A stretch of 64,000 nucleotides of DNA from Calothrix sp. NIES-2100 (GTDB lineage: Bacteria; Cyanobacteriota; Cyanobacteriia; Cyanobacteriales; Nostocaceae): the NCBI RefSeq assembly GCF_002368195.1, contig NZ_AP018178.1, positions 3,244,791-3,308,790 on the forward strand. Reading direction: 5' to 3'. A program made the translations under genes and the position numbers. The notes beneath the pieces are model-generated. The model ran no database searches, had not been told where the DNA came from, and saw only the letters and a list, made by a program, of their open reading frames with translations. Shown here one piece after another: positions 1 to 9,000 of the stretch; position 1 is the first letter of the stretch, and the number at the start of each line of letters is the position of its first letter.

Positions 1-989
1 CTTTCATTACTGGATTATGTCTCAGTTTATTATTTACAGCTTGCACAGCCAATAATTCCAGCAACAATACTGCTAATTCTGCTAATAATTCCCATCAAAA
101 CAAAGCATCAGTAGTCAAATTTGGTTATCAAAAATCGGCAATTCTGCTCAAGAGTAAAGGCATTTTAGAAAAGCGTTTACAACCTCAAGGTGTCTCTGTT
201 GAGTGGATTGAATTTCCAGCCGGGCCACAGCTCTTAGAAGCAATGAATGTCGGTAGTATTGACTTTGGACATACCGGAGAATCACCACCAATTTTTGCCC
301 AAGCTGCGGGAGCTTCATTAACTTACATTGCGGGAATTGCGCCTAGTCCTGCGGGTCAAGCTATTCTCCTTCCTCCAGATTCTCCGATTAAAACGGTAAC
401 TGACTTGAAGGGTAAAAAAATTGCCTTTCAGAAAGGTTCTAGCGCTCATTATCTGCTGTTGCAAGTATTAGAAAAATTTGGTTTGAAATACAGTGATATT
501 CAACCAATTTATCTACCACCGGCTGATGCACGCGCTGCATTAGTTAAGGGAAGCTTAGATGCTTGGGTAATTTGGGACCCATTTTATGCAGCCGCCCAAA
601 AAGCCATCAATGCTCGTGTTTTGATTGATGGTACAGAAGTTAATAAACAAGGGGGATATTACTTAGCTAGTCGTAAATTTGCTACTGATAATCCAGAAAC
701 AATTAAGTCAATCTTAGAGGAAATTAAAACCCTGGAAGATTGGTCTGATAAGCATCGGGATGAGGTAGCTTCTACACTCTCACCAGTGTTAGGTATTGAT
801 TTAGAAACAATGCAAAAGGCTACACAGCGGAAGAAATTTGGCATTGTACCCATTGATAGTAACTTGATTACTCTACAGCAAAAAGTCGCTGATAAATTCT
901 ATGAATTGAAATTGATTCCCAAACAGATTGATGTGAAGGAAGCAATGCTTTCACCAGAACAATATGCAGCTTTTTCACCAAAAATATAG
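1..989 (+). CDS. Sulfonate ABC transporter substrate-binding lipoprotein, 5' end outside window
   Basis: Periplasmic binding protein of the SsuA/TauA type that would capture aliphatic sulfonates for an ABC importer. The frame is open from base 3; the first residues are the hydrophobic end of a signal peptide with a lipobox (LFTAC) followed by an Asn/Ser-rich linker, so only a short N-terminal piece is missing. The stretches EFPAGPQLLEA, GHTGESPPIFAQAAGA and DLKGKKIAFQKGSSAHY are typical of the family. It is a clear paralogue of the protein at 7732-8859. A terminator follows at 1044. The exact substrate cannot be told from sequence. Confidence 0.9.
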   Translation, partial: FITGLCLSLLFTACTANNSSNNTANSANNSHQNKASVVKFGYQKSAILLKSKGILEKRLQPQGVSVEWIEFPAGPQLLEAMNVGSIDFGHTGESPPIFAQAAGASLTYIAGIAPSPAGQAILLPPDSPIKTVTDLKGKKIAFQKGSSAHYLLLQVLEKFGLKYSDIQPIYLPPADARAALVKGSLDAWVIWDPFYAAAQKAINARVLIDGTEVNKQGGYYLASRKFATDNPETIKSILEEIKTLEDWSDKHRDEVASTLSPVLGIDLETMQKATQRKKFGIVPIDSNLITLQQKVADKFYELKLIPKQIDVKEAMLSPEQYAAFSPKI

Positions 990-1043
990 GTGTGGCTCAG
1001 AAATATAGTAATCCTATTTAATTGGTGAAATCTTGCCTTATCC

Positions 1044-1086
1044 AGATCCCCGACTTTTTACAAAAGCAGGGGATCTAAATTTTTAT
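1044..1086 (+). terminator. Rho-independent terminator after the first binding-protein gene
   Basis: Perfect 8-bp stem AGATCCCC/GGGGATCT (1044-1051 with 1069-1076) followed by a T-rich stretch, 55 bases past the stop codon at 989. Confidence 0.6.
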
Positions 1087-1387
1087 GAATGTATTTTTTG
1101 CAAAGGGATATCAAAACTACTTGATTTTCGCTGTTGTTTATGGGAAATTTTGATTAAAGTACTTTAAATTTTTAGGATTAACGTAGTTAAAAAATGCTGG
1201 GAAAAACCTGTTAGTTGTAGCTATGCGATCGCGCTTTGAGAAACAGCACTAAATCACTACAGCTAAAGTTACCTTCCAGTAGTACAATTCCAGATTTTAT
1301 CCCCAATGTAGTTGAGATAGTTCGTATTCAGGACTGAAGTCCTGACTACAAATTTTTTATCTAATTCTTTGCCAGTGGAGACATCTC
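1087..1387. other. Intergenic, AT-rich, small dispersed hairpin
   Basis: No credible gene. A 7-bp hairpin CAGGACT/AGTCCTG lies at 1331-1346, followed by a T-rich run. A related short sequence with GACTACAAAT occurs near 9920, so this looks like a dispersed repeat. A weak ribosome site (GTGGAG) precedes the ATG at 1388. Confidence 0.4.
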
Positions 1388-3208
1388 ATGTCAGTAGATC
1401 CCAATTCTCACCAAAGTTCCGAACAGGATGCTTTAGTTCCTCATGAAACACCCCAAGTTAAGCGACCCCGACGCTTCCTTGGTGGCGCTAGTAGACGCTC
1501 TTTTCTTGGGCGTGTCGGTTTGTTGACTACTAGTAGTGTGGTAGCTGGAGTTTTAGGTTCACCCATTACCTCCAAAAAGGGAGAAGACATTGTTCAGGCT
1601 GCCGAACCTGGGGTAAAGTCCGACCATAACAACTTACGGGAGAAAGCTTTTCAAGTCCGTACAACAGCAGCCAAGAATAATCGGGAAATTCCCATTCCTC
1701 CCCATCCCACCAATGGAGATGAGGCGAAATATGCCAACAAAATTGCTACAGATACACGCGGATTACCCCATAATCAGTTGGGCGAAGTGGATCTGAAGGC
1801 TTATCAATCTTTTATTAATGCCCTGAACTCTGGCGACCCCAACGAATATGAAAAAATCATCTTGGGTGGCAAACGGAAACTGGTACAACCACTCACACCA
1901 TTAGCAATTAGTTTGAGTGGGGTAAATACTTGCCAATTGGCGATTCCAGTACCCCCTACCCTCGATAGTGCAGAGCAAGCAGCGGAATTTCTGGAAATTG
2001 CTTGGCAACAACTCTTGCAGGATGTACCTTTTAGCGAGTTCCGTAATGACACAACTAACCCGCTGATTCTGGCAGCTGTTCAAGATTTGAATCGGTTATC
2101 AGCATTTAAAGGGCCGAAACAGAATGGAAAGGTAACGCCAGAACTACTATTTCGAGGCACGGCAATTTACGCTGATGGTTCTGGTAAAACGACTTACCAC
2201 ACCTTACCAGGGGTAGAAGTCGGCCCTTACGTATCCCAGTTCTTACTGCGTCCTGTCCCTGCGGGAACACATAGTTATCCTCAGCTTAATCGTGTGCCCC
2301 TAGCTATTCCCGAAAATACATTTCAAACAAACTATGATGAATGGTTACTAGTGCAAAATGGTGGTGATCCTGGTCGAACAATTAAGTTTGACTCAACCCG
2401 TCGCTACTTTATCAATGGGCGCGACCAATCAGAAATAGCCCACACGCCACCACCAGTCTATACAAATGCTGCGTTAATTCTCCTCGCCAAACCAAGCAGT
2501 GATAATCCCCTAGCGGGTGGCGTTGGTTCACCTTACAATCCTGGCAATCCTTATAACAAGTCAAAAACTCAAGTGGGTGGTTCAGGGACATTTGGCCCTG
2601 GGTATGCACAATCTCTCATCGGTTGGGTTAGTCCACACGCAATTAGAGCCGCCTACTGGCAGAAGTATTATGTTCACCGTCGTTTGCGGGCAGAGGCTTA
2701 TGGTGGGTTGGTTCACAACAACAAGGTGAATAAAACGAACTATCCGATTCACCAGGAAGTATTCAAGTCAGAAGCACTCGATCGCATTTACAGCAAAAAC
2801 AAATCCTACTTGCTGCCACAAGCCTTTCCCGAAGGGGCACCATTCCACTCTTCTTATCCAGGGGGCGCTTCGGTTTCTGCTGGTGCTAGCGTAACGATTT
2901 TGAAGGCGCTATTTGATGAGAGTTATGTAATTCCTAATCCAGTGATACCAGATCCCAAAGATCCTACCAAATTGATTCCCTATGAAGGGCCACCGTTGAC
3001 CGTGGGTGGAGAATTGAACAAGCTAGCGGCGAATATTGGCTTGGGTCGTGATAGCGCGGGAATTCACTGGCGCACGGATGCAGCAGCCTCGTTGGCACTT
3101 GGGGAAGCGATCGCAATTGGTATCCTCAGAGATGAGAAACTCACCTTCCGCGAAATATTTGCAGGTTTCACATTCACCAAATTTGATGGTACAAAGGTCA
3201 CCATCTAA
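1388..3208 (+). CDS. Vanadium-dependent haloperoxidase homologue, Tat-exported, altered active site
   Basis: 606 residues. A twin-arginine signal (SRRSFLGRVGLLTTSS, about residues 35-50) predicts folded export. The C-terminal half matches vanadium bromoperoxidases/PAP2 phosphatases: K426 and R434 (the K-x7-R vanadate motif), and R554 with H560 (R-x5-H, the residue that ligates vanadate). The central motif, normally YP(S/A)GHA, here reads Y490-P-G-G-A-S, so the Ser and the acid-base His appear replaced by Gly and Ala. Family known: vanadium haloperoxidases oxidise halides with H2O2. Inferred: this member may have reduced or changed activity. The haem protein downstream (164 bp away) could be a redox partner. 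Confidence 0.8.
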   Translation: MSVDPNSHQSSEQDALVPHETPQVKRPRRFLGGASRRSFLGRVGLLTTSSVVAGVLGSPITSKKGEDIVQAAEPGVKSDHNNLREKAFQVRTTAAKNNREIPIPPHPTNGDEAKYANKIATDTRGLPHNQLGEVDLKAYQSFINALNSGDPNEYEKIILGGKRKLVQPLTPLAISLSGVNTCQLAIPVPPTLDSAEQAAEFLEIAWQQLLQDVPFSEFRNDTTNPLILAAVQDLNRLSAFKGPKQNGKVTPELLFRGTAIYADGSGKTTYHTLPGVEVGPYVSQFLLRPVPAGTHSYPQLNRVPLAIPENTFQTNYDEWLLVQNGGDPGRTIKFDSTRRYFINGRDQSEIAHTPPPVYTNAALILLAKPSSDNPLAGGVGSPYNPGNPYNKSKTQVGGSGTFGPGYAQSLIGWVSPHAIRAAYWQKYYVHRRLRAEAYGGLVHNNKVNKTNYPIHQEVFKSEALDRIYSKNKSYLLPQAFPEGAPFHSSYPGGASVSAGASVTILKALFDESYVIPNPVIPDPKDPTKLIPYEGPPLTVGGELNKLAANIGLGRDSAGIHWRTDAAASLALGEAIAIGILRDEKLTFREIFAGFTFTKFDGTKVTI

Positions 3209-3371
3209 AATTTTTCAACTGCCAATACTGCTGAGTTATTTAGGGAAAAGGGGTAAGATGAGGGAGATCAGGGCAGAGAATTTTATTCGCTCCCTTATTC
3301 CCTTGCCTTATCCCCATCCCTACTAACTTTTGACTATCATATATCAGACTATTTAGCCGAAGAATGTCATC

Positions 3372-4397
3372 ATGCCTCAGCTTCGGAAATTTTACCCTCG
3401 ATCGCGGTTTGTGTTTTTGGGTATAGTTTTAGCGATCGCACTTTTGATCTATAAACTACAAGCCCCGGAAATATCCCCAGATATAAAACTAGCGAAGAAA
3501 CTAGGCGCAGAAATAATTACTGCTTGTCCTGTGGTTAACGAGCCAAAAAATTTAGCAGCCTTCAACTCATGCGCCGACAACCTCTCTCAGCTAAAAACCC
3601 TCCGCGATACCATGAATGCACCATTTTTGTGGGGCGCTCAAAGTCAAGTTGGTAATTACAATATTAAAGATACTCAAACCACTCAATTTGATCCATTAGT
3701 ATGGCGACATACTTACCTGTCTACATTTATGTTTAAAGGTGAACCATTAGTTGAACAGGTAAATAACTTAACCGTCATCCACCTCCCTACTCAGTTCCGC
3801 AATCAGTTAGATATAGGAGATTTTCCTTATCCGTTTTGGCACTCATCAAAAAAGTGGGATTCTTACCAACAAACTACAGAATTACTTTTCTTTCTGGAAC
3901 AGAAAAAACTCAAAGGGGCACTGCGTTCAGCTGTCGTTGATCCAAAACGTCCAAAGGTAGATCATGCATGGGACGGTAAGTGGGTTTGGACTGATGCTAG
4001 TGGCAAACAGCAGCCTTATGTAACACTATATACCCGTTTATTTTCATCATCCAACCCACACATAGCCAAAGTTGATGCTGCTTATCGGGCATTCGAGGAC
4101 AAGCTGCGATCGCATTCTTGTCTTGCTTGTCATAGTCCTGACAACACCAGTAAGCAGAATCCCTTATTAATCCTGAATTATCCCAATCAGGCACTCACCT
4201 TACGACACGAAACAGTCCGCCAAATCCAAGAAAAACGGATGCCTCCGCCAAATGGGATTGCCAATGAACAAGAACGACAAAAGCTGATTGAACTTGCCCA
4301 AACATTTGCAGAAGCAGGCGATCAGGCTCTTGCTTACGAAGGAGAAAAAATCACTTTGGAAAAAAAACTATCGCAATCCTCAATCAATTATCAATAG
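3372..4397 (+). CDS. Membrane-anchored c-type haem protein, function unknown
   Basis: 341 residues. An N-terminal basic stretch plus one hydrophobic segment (about residues 10-26) suggests a signal anchor with the rest in the periplasm or lumen. A single CxxCH haem-binding motif (SCLACHSPDN) lies at about residue 250, followed about 45 residues later by RMPPPNG, whose Met is a plausible sixth haem ligand as in small cytochromes c. The larger N-terminal half has no family I recognise. It follows the haloperoxidase homologue on the same strand and may work with it, or with the nitroreductase downstream. Confidence 0.6.
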   Translation: MPQLRKFYPRSRFVFLGIVLAIALLIYKLQAPEISPDIKLAKKLGAEIITACPVVNEPKNLAAFNSCADNLSQLKTLRDTMNAPFLWGAQSQVGNYNIKDTQTTQFDPLVWRHTYLSTFMFKGEPLVEQVNNLTVIHLPTQFRNQLDIGDFPYPFWHSSKKWDSYQQTTELLFFLEQKKLKGALRSAVVDPKRPKVDHAWDGKWVWTDASGKQQPYVTLYTRLFSSSNPHIAKVDAAYRAFEDKLRSHSCLACHSPDNTSKQNPLLILNYPNQALTLRHETVRQIQEKRMPPPNGIANEQERQKLIELAQTFAEAGDQALAYEGEKITLEKKLSQSSINYQ

Positions 4398-4519
4398 GCG
4401 CGTACTATAGGATTCCTATATAGCCATTCTCCCTGGGATGAAGTTTTTAACGTCTTGATTCCAAGTTAGAGAAACTTATGTAGGGTCTTGAATTTTATCC
4501 TTCATTCTTTATTCTTCAC

Positions 4520-5341
4520 ATGCCTAATTTTACCGAGTTGCTTAATCATCGTTATGGCGCTAGCCCAGTCAATACAGATTTACCTGGAAATGACTTGATC
4601 GGTTCTCTGTTATCTCACCGTTCAATTCGGGCTTACTTACCGGACGCTTTACCGTCAGGAACCTTAGAAACTTTAGTAGCAGCAGCACAATCAGCATCTA
4701 CATCCTCAAATCTCCAAACTTGGAGTGTAGTGGCTATAGAAGATCCAAACCGCAAGGAAAAGTTATCGCAACTAGCTAATAATCAAGCCCATATTCGCCA
4801 GTCTCCGTTATTTCTTGTCTGGTTGGCAGATTTAGCGAGACTCGCATACATTGCTGAAAGTCGGGGATTACCCCATGAAGGCTTAGATTATCTGGAAATG
4901 TTTTTGACTGCGGCGATTGATGCAGCGTTAGCGGCGCAAAATGCTGTAGTAGCGGCGGAGTCGCTGGGTTTGGGAACGGTGTATATTGGTGCGTTGCGTA
5001 ACAAACCAGAAGAAGTGGCGGAGGTTTTAGGTTTACCAAAACAGGTATTTGCTGTTTTTGGTTTGTGTGTCGGTTATGCTAATGGTACTGTGGAAACAGC
5101 AATTAAACCACGCTTACCCCAGACGGCGGTGCTACATCGGGAAACGTACAAACTCGCAGAACAAGAAGAAGATATCGCTGTTTATAACCAAGCAATGCAA
5201 GCTTTTTACCAGTCTCAAAACATGAATGTCCCTGGTGATTGGACAGAACATTCTGCTAAACGGGTGGCTTTTGCTCAGTCTATATCAGGGCGCGATCGCT
5301 TGCGGGAAGCTTTGAATAATTTGGGGTTTGAACTGCGTTAA
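4520..5341 (+). CDS. NfsA-type nitroreductase / NADPH-FMN oxidoreductase
   Basis: 273 residues, the normal length for oxygen-insensitive NfsA/Frp flavin reductases. The FMN-binding signature SHRSIRAY is at about residue 32, followed by ASTSSNLQTWSVV and ESLGLGTVYIGALRN, both characteristic of the family. Such enzymes transfer hydride from NADPH through FMN to nitroaromatics, quinones or free flavin. In a sulfonate locus it could supply reduced flavin, but no SsuD-type monooxygenase is seen in the window, so this is inference. ATG at 4520 lies 122 bp after the haem protein gene. Confidence 0.85.
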   Translation: MPNFTELLNHRYGASPVNTDLPGNDLIGSLLSHRSIRAYLPDALPSGTLETLVAAAQSASTSSNLQTWSVVAIEDPNRKEKLSQLANNQAHIRQSPLFLVWLADLARLAYIAESRGLPHEGLDYLEMFLTAAIDAALAAQNAVVAAESLGLGTVYIGALRNKPEEVAEVLGLPKQVFAVFGLCVGYANGTVETAIKPRLPQTAVLHRETYKLAEQEEDIAVYNQAMQAFYQSQNMNVPGDWTEHSAKRVAFAQSISGRDRLREALNNLGFELR

Positions 5342-5830
5342 TTTTTTCTAGGATACCTAGTTTTATTTGCTAAATCTATTTTGAGGATTGTCCCTACTTT
5401 CAATACTAAGAAGGTAGGGTTAATTTTTTGATGTGAATCTTCTCAAAGATGACTCTTTATGCTTACTAAAAATCTCTACTTTCCTTTTGAGTCCGTAGTC
5501 GAAACTTTAGTAAGTCTAGCTGTGGGTATTCATATATATCAAGATATTTAATTCTTTCACGGCAGAGATAATCACGCGATCGCCTTTTTCATCCAGCATA
5601 TCTAAATTGTGTAGCTATCAACACATTTTTTAAGTTTTTTTATAAAAAATCTACTTGCCTTTTTGCCCCACCTATGTGAGACTACTAGAAATATACTACT
5701 AAAACTTGACAAAGTTACCGTAGTTTTAGCGATGATTTATCAACAATTAGACAATTACTAGGTAGCTAGCTGATGTAAGAGTCTTCTTGAAAGGGTTTTC
5801 AGATTACAGAAACTTAAGGGAGGAAAAGCA
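5342..5830. promoter_or_regulatory. Intergenic region and 5' leader of the sulfonate ATPase gene
   Basis: No credible long gene. A TTGACA hexamer at 5706 could be a -35 element, but no convincing -10 is placed. Just before the small frame at 5831 there is an exceptionally strong ribosome site (AAGGGAGGA, 5816-5824). Confidence 0.35.
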
Positions 5831-5866
5831 ATGTCAGGCAGAAAATCTTGTTGTAGCCGTAGTTAA
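5831..5866 (+). CDS. Putative Cys-Cys leader peptide (attenuator) upstream of sulfonate ATPase
   Basis: Eleven codons reading MSGRKSCCSRS then TAA, preceded by a strong Shine-Dalgarno sequence (GGGAGG, 7 bases before the ATG), stronger than that of most full genes here. Two adjacent Cys codons (5849-5854) sit in the middle. The eight bases 5849-5856 (TGTTGTAG) are exactly complementary to 5949-5956 (CTACAACA). Known: short leader frames with tandem Cys codons precede sulfur genes in actinobacteria and control them through cysteine supply. Inferred: a ribosome slowed at these codons would free the downstream strand and change expression of the transport ATPase at 6164. Confidence 0.55.
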   Translation: MSGRKSCCSRS

Positions 5867-6000
5867 TACCAAGTTGCAATCAAAGGTAGTATCTGTCAAA
5901 AGGGGCGGGAACGCAGTGAAGGGAAGCAATCTCATTAATCTCAAGCTACTACAACAGACCGCAACTTAGGATAGTGACATTCTTGCCCGATATTCGCTTA

Positions 6001-6057
6001 AGTAACTGGTCTTCATGACCGTAGGAATCGGATGAGAAATATAGTTACTAAAGACCA
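6001..6057 (+). promoter_or_regulatory. Alternative hairpins between leader peptide and ATPase gene
   Basis: Segment 6001-6007 (AGTAACT) pairs perfectly with 6043-6049 (AGTTACT), enclosing a small GGTC/GACC hairpin (6008-6020). The overlapping segment 6007-6013 (TGGTCTT) can instead pair with 6051-6057 (AAGACCA). The two pairings exclude each other, as in attenuators. No clear U-tract follows, so control of translation or anti-termination is as likely as termination. Confidence 0.4.
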
Positions 6058-6163
6058 TATAGGTATATTTTAGCTGGTATTTTTTTGACTACGAGGCTGC
6101 TCTAGCCATATAGAGACATTTAATCAGTTTACTGATGCGAGAGCAAAAAAGGAGATTTGTAGA

Positions 6164-6964
6164 ATGACATCTGAAGTACGAGGAATGCGTTTAACACTAC
6201 AAGGACTAAACAAGTCCTTTGGGCACAAGACAGTTTTGCAGGATATTGATTTGGAGATTAAGCCTGGGGAATTTGTCGCCATAGTTGGGCGCAGTGGTTG
6301 CGGTAAAAGTACAATGTTACGGCTGATTGCTGGACTAGATGCACCAACTGGGGGTGGTGTGTTTTTAAACGATCAGCATTCTCATCATCGGATTAACCCA
6401 GATATCCGTATGATGTTCCAAGATGCACGGTTACTACCTTGGCAACGGGTACTAACAAATGTGGAGTTAGGCTTGTTAGGTGCTAACTCGCAAGTGTATG
6501 CAAAACAAACAGCTTTGCAAGTATTGCGTGCTGTGGGATTAGAAGATCGGGCCCACGAATGGCCTTCAGTTTTGTCTGGTGGACAACGCCAACGGGTAGC
6601 CTTAGCCAGAGCCTTAGCAAGTAGTCCGGCTTTATTGCTGCTAGATGAGCCTCTGGGCGCGTTGGATGCACTGACTCGGATTGAAATGCAGCAATTGCTA
6701 GAGAAATTATGGCAAGAGCAAGGATTTACTGCATTACTAATTACCCATGATGTGGAAGAAGCTGTGGTACTAGCAGACCGAGTATTACTCATTGAAAACG
6801 GTCAGATTGGCTTAGATTTAGAGATTAATTTGCCACGTCCACGAGTTAGAGGAGATGTTGCACTAGCTCAGACTGTGGAGAAACTTTTACAACGAGTAAT
6901 GGGTCAGCAAGAGCGCGAACCAGCATTACAAGAATCACAGTCATTCACATCTTTGATAGTATAA
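6164..6964 (+). CDS. ssuB: ABC transporter ATP-binding protein, sulfonate/taurine type (SsuB-like)
   Basis: 266 residues. Walker A GRSGCGKS (about residue 43), Q-loop MMFQDARLLPWQ, signature LSGGQRQR, Walker B LLLLDEPLGALD and switch His (LLITHDVEEAV) are all intact, so the ATPase should be active on the cytoplasmic face of the importer. The DARLLPWQRV Q-loop region is typical of the nitrate/sulfonate/taurine branch. The ATG at 6164 has the ribosome site AAAGGAGA. Expected partners are the permease at 10014 and the binding proteins at 1 and 7732. The leader at 5831-6057 suggests control by sulfur status. SsuB rather than TauB is by resemblance only. Confidence 0.88.
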   Translation: MTSEVRGMRLTLQGLNKSFGHKTVLQDIDLEIKPGEFVAIVGRSGCGKSTMLRLIAGLDAPTGGGVFLNDQHSHHRINPDIRMMFQDARLLPWQRVLTNVELGLLGANSQVYAKQTALQVLRAVGLEDRAHEWPSVLSGGQRQRVALARALASSPALLLLDEPLGALDALTRIEMQQLLEKLWQEQGFTALLITHDVEEAVVLADRVLLIENGQIGLDLEINLPRPRVRGDVALAQTVEKLLQRVMGQQEREPALQESQSFTSLIV

Positions 6965-7731
6965 ATTGTGATATGTATCGCTGTAGACACAAAGAAAGCG
7001 ATCGCCTTAAGTAATTACCAGTACAAATATATTGGTCACTTTGCCTCCGCCAGAGAAGCGTTGTGTAAATCCCGATTCATCGGGAGAGTGACGCAGCGCT
7101 TCCCTTACCTCAAATTTGAGCCACCTATTGAAGTTAGATAGCAGTTTCAATCGTGACTTCTTCAAAGGTACGGCTGTCCAAAAACCCCATCAGAGTTTTT
7201 CACAGATGGTAAATATTTCATCTTGAGTGGTTCGTCAACTTCAACACACATGGCATTAGGGAGGAGAATTGCGTCTCTCATCAAGCGGAACATTTTTCTT
7301 CCCCCCATTTCCTAAAATCCTCTCTGAATTTTTCCAGTAAATACCCGGACAATACTTACCAAATATAGATGGCTCATCCAAGATTAATCATATTCTGCTT
7401 CCTTAATTACAATTTTCCATCACAGTAACCCTCTCATGAATCTATCTTAAGGTGGCTTACTCCACCTTAATTTCTCAAATCTGATATCAAAACTAAGCTG
7501 TGGCTCTGTAGTTATTTTATTCAAACTTAATTTTCAAAAATTAGATAGTAAGTAGTTCTATCTATATCCAAGACATTTTTGTAGTGCATTTCGCTCAAGC
7601 TTAACAACACCCTATGAAATTAGAATTCAAGATAAAAAAATTTGTAGATACCCGCAGTCATTAGCTGAGGGTATTTCGTCTTGTCTAAGTTTGTATTTTG
7701 TAATATTTTTAAGGCAGAGGTAAGTCAATTA
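6965..7731. other. Intergenic with decayed sequence and hairpins
   Basis: Separates the ATPase gene from the second binding-protein gene. A dispersed-repeat-like stretch lies around 7045-7110. On the minus strand 7162-7293 is a 43-codon frame (listed separately). A perfect 9-bp hairpin (TTAAGGTGG/CCACCTTAA, 7447-7470) followed by TTTCTC may be a terminator. The gap suggests the operon was once more compact. Confidence 0.35.
7162..7293 (-). pseudogene. Small frame or gene remnant, unrecognised
   Basis: 43 codons beginning MFRLMRDAILLPNAMCVEVD and ending FGQPYL. The composition looks protein-like rather than random, but I recognise no family and it is shorter than a typical domain. It could be the decayed end of a gene once in this locus or a small protein. 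Low certainty. Confidence 0.2.
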
Positions 7732-8859
7732 ATGGAAGGTCTGAAAGCTAAATTAGCATCTGGGAAACGCGGACATATTACTCGTCGGTCAGCGTTATTT
7801 GCTCTTGGTTACAGCTTAGTGTTATCAACAACACTATTCAGTTGCAGTACACCAGATAAAAATCCTCAAAAACAAGCAGATTCATCTGCTTCTAATACAA
7901 ATAATACAACTACTAACACAGCTAATACATCTACATCTGGTAGTGGGCAGAAAGTAGTGAGAATTGTACGTTCTAAACAGCTGACTGCCCTAGCTGTTCT
8001 TGAAAAACAAGGTAAGCTAGAAAAAAAATTAGCAGACCTTGGTTACAAGCTAGAATGGCCTGAGTTTGCGGCGGGACCACAACAATTAGAAGCATTAAAT
8101 GCCAATGGTCTAGATATTGCTTCCACAGCAGAATCTCCCCCCGTCTTTGCGCAAGCAGCCGGAACTCCTTTAGTATATTTAGCGGCTAATTCCTCTGATG
8201 GTAAAGCAGTTTCGCTGTTAGTACCTAACAATTCGACAGTTAAAAGTGTCAAAGATTTGAAAGGTAAAAAAGTTGGTTTTCAAAAAGCATCTATTGGTCA
8301 TTACCTATTAGTGAGAGCTTTAGAAAAAGAAGGGCTGAAACTATCTGATGTCCAGTCGGCTTTCCTACCACCTCCCGATGCGAATGTCGCATTTAGCCAA
8401 GGCAAAATAGATGCTTGGTTTATTTGGGAACCATTTGTTACCAGAAATGTGCAAAACAAAGTTGGTCGTGTGCTGATAGATGGCGGTAATGGATTGCGGG
8501 ATACTAACAATTTTTACTCCACAAACCGCAAATTCTATCAAGAAAATCCCGAAGTAATTAAAGTCTTTTTGGACGAACTACAAAAAGCCCAAATTTGGTC
8601 TAAACAACATCCAAAAGAAATCGCCGAATTACTTGCACCTGTGACGCAATTGGATGTCCCAACCTTAGAAGCTATGCACGGTAAATATGATTTCTCATTG
8701 GAACCAATTACGGAGAAAATCATTACCAAACAACAAGAAGTAGCTGACAAATGGTTTTCTTTGGAACTCATACCTAAAAAGGTAAATGTCAAAGATGGAT
8801 TTTTGACACCTGAAGAATATACCAAAATTACACCTCAAGATGTATTGGCCAAGCAGTAA
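7732..8859 (+). CDS. ssuA: Aliphatic sulfonate ABC transporter substrate-binding lipoprotein (SsuA-like)
   Basis: The preferred start is the ATG at 7732; an in-frame TTG at 7681 would add 17 residues. The N-terminus has TRRSALFAL then a hydrophobic stretch ending in the lipobox LFSC, so a Tat-compatible lipoprotein signal is possible, followed by a Ser/Asn/Thr linker. The mature part shows AGPQQLEALNANGLD, AESPPVFAQAAGT, DLKGKKVGFQKAS and IDAWFIWEPF, the core of SsuA/TauA proteins. It is paralogous to the truncated protein at the window start. TauD and the permease follow on the same strand, forming an uptake and desulfonation unit. Confidence 0.9.
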   Translation: MEGLKAKLASGKRGHITRRSALFALGYSLVLSTTLFSCSTPDKNPQKQADSSASNTNNTTTNTANTSTSGSGQKVVRIVRSKQLTALAVLEKQGKLEKKLADLGYKLEWPEFAAGPQQLEALNANGLDIASTAESPPVFAQAAGTPLVYLAANSSDGKAVSLLVPNNSTVKSVKDLKGKKVGFQKASIGHYLLVRALEKEGLKLSDVQSAFLPPPDANVAFSQGKIDAWFIWEPFVTRNVQNKVGRVLIDGGNGLRDTNNFYSTNRKFYQENPEVIKVFLDELQKAQIWSKQHPKEIAELLAPVTQLDVPTLEAMHGKYDFSLEPITEKIITKQQEVADKWFSLELIPKKVNVKDGFLTPEEYTKITPQDVLAKQ

Positions 8860-9000
8860 TTAGAAGATGAGGGGAATGATGGGGACAAGAGGGAATTTCT
8901 ATATCCCCACAAAGAGGGTATCAAAATCCTTCTGCCAATGACCAATTACAAATTTCCCCCACTCCTCATTCACCATTTTCACAACACAAAGAAGAACACC

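Noticed and set aside
5787..5969. 60-codon frame overlapping the Cys-Cys leader
   Set aside because: No ribosome site of its own and random-looking composition; the shorter leader frame in another register fits much better.
5342..6163. Known riboswitch classes (SAM, cobalamin, TPP) upstream of the sulfonate ATPase
   Set aside because: None of the conserved core motifs of these classes was seen; the leader-peptide model explains the region better.
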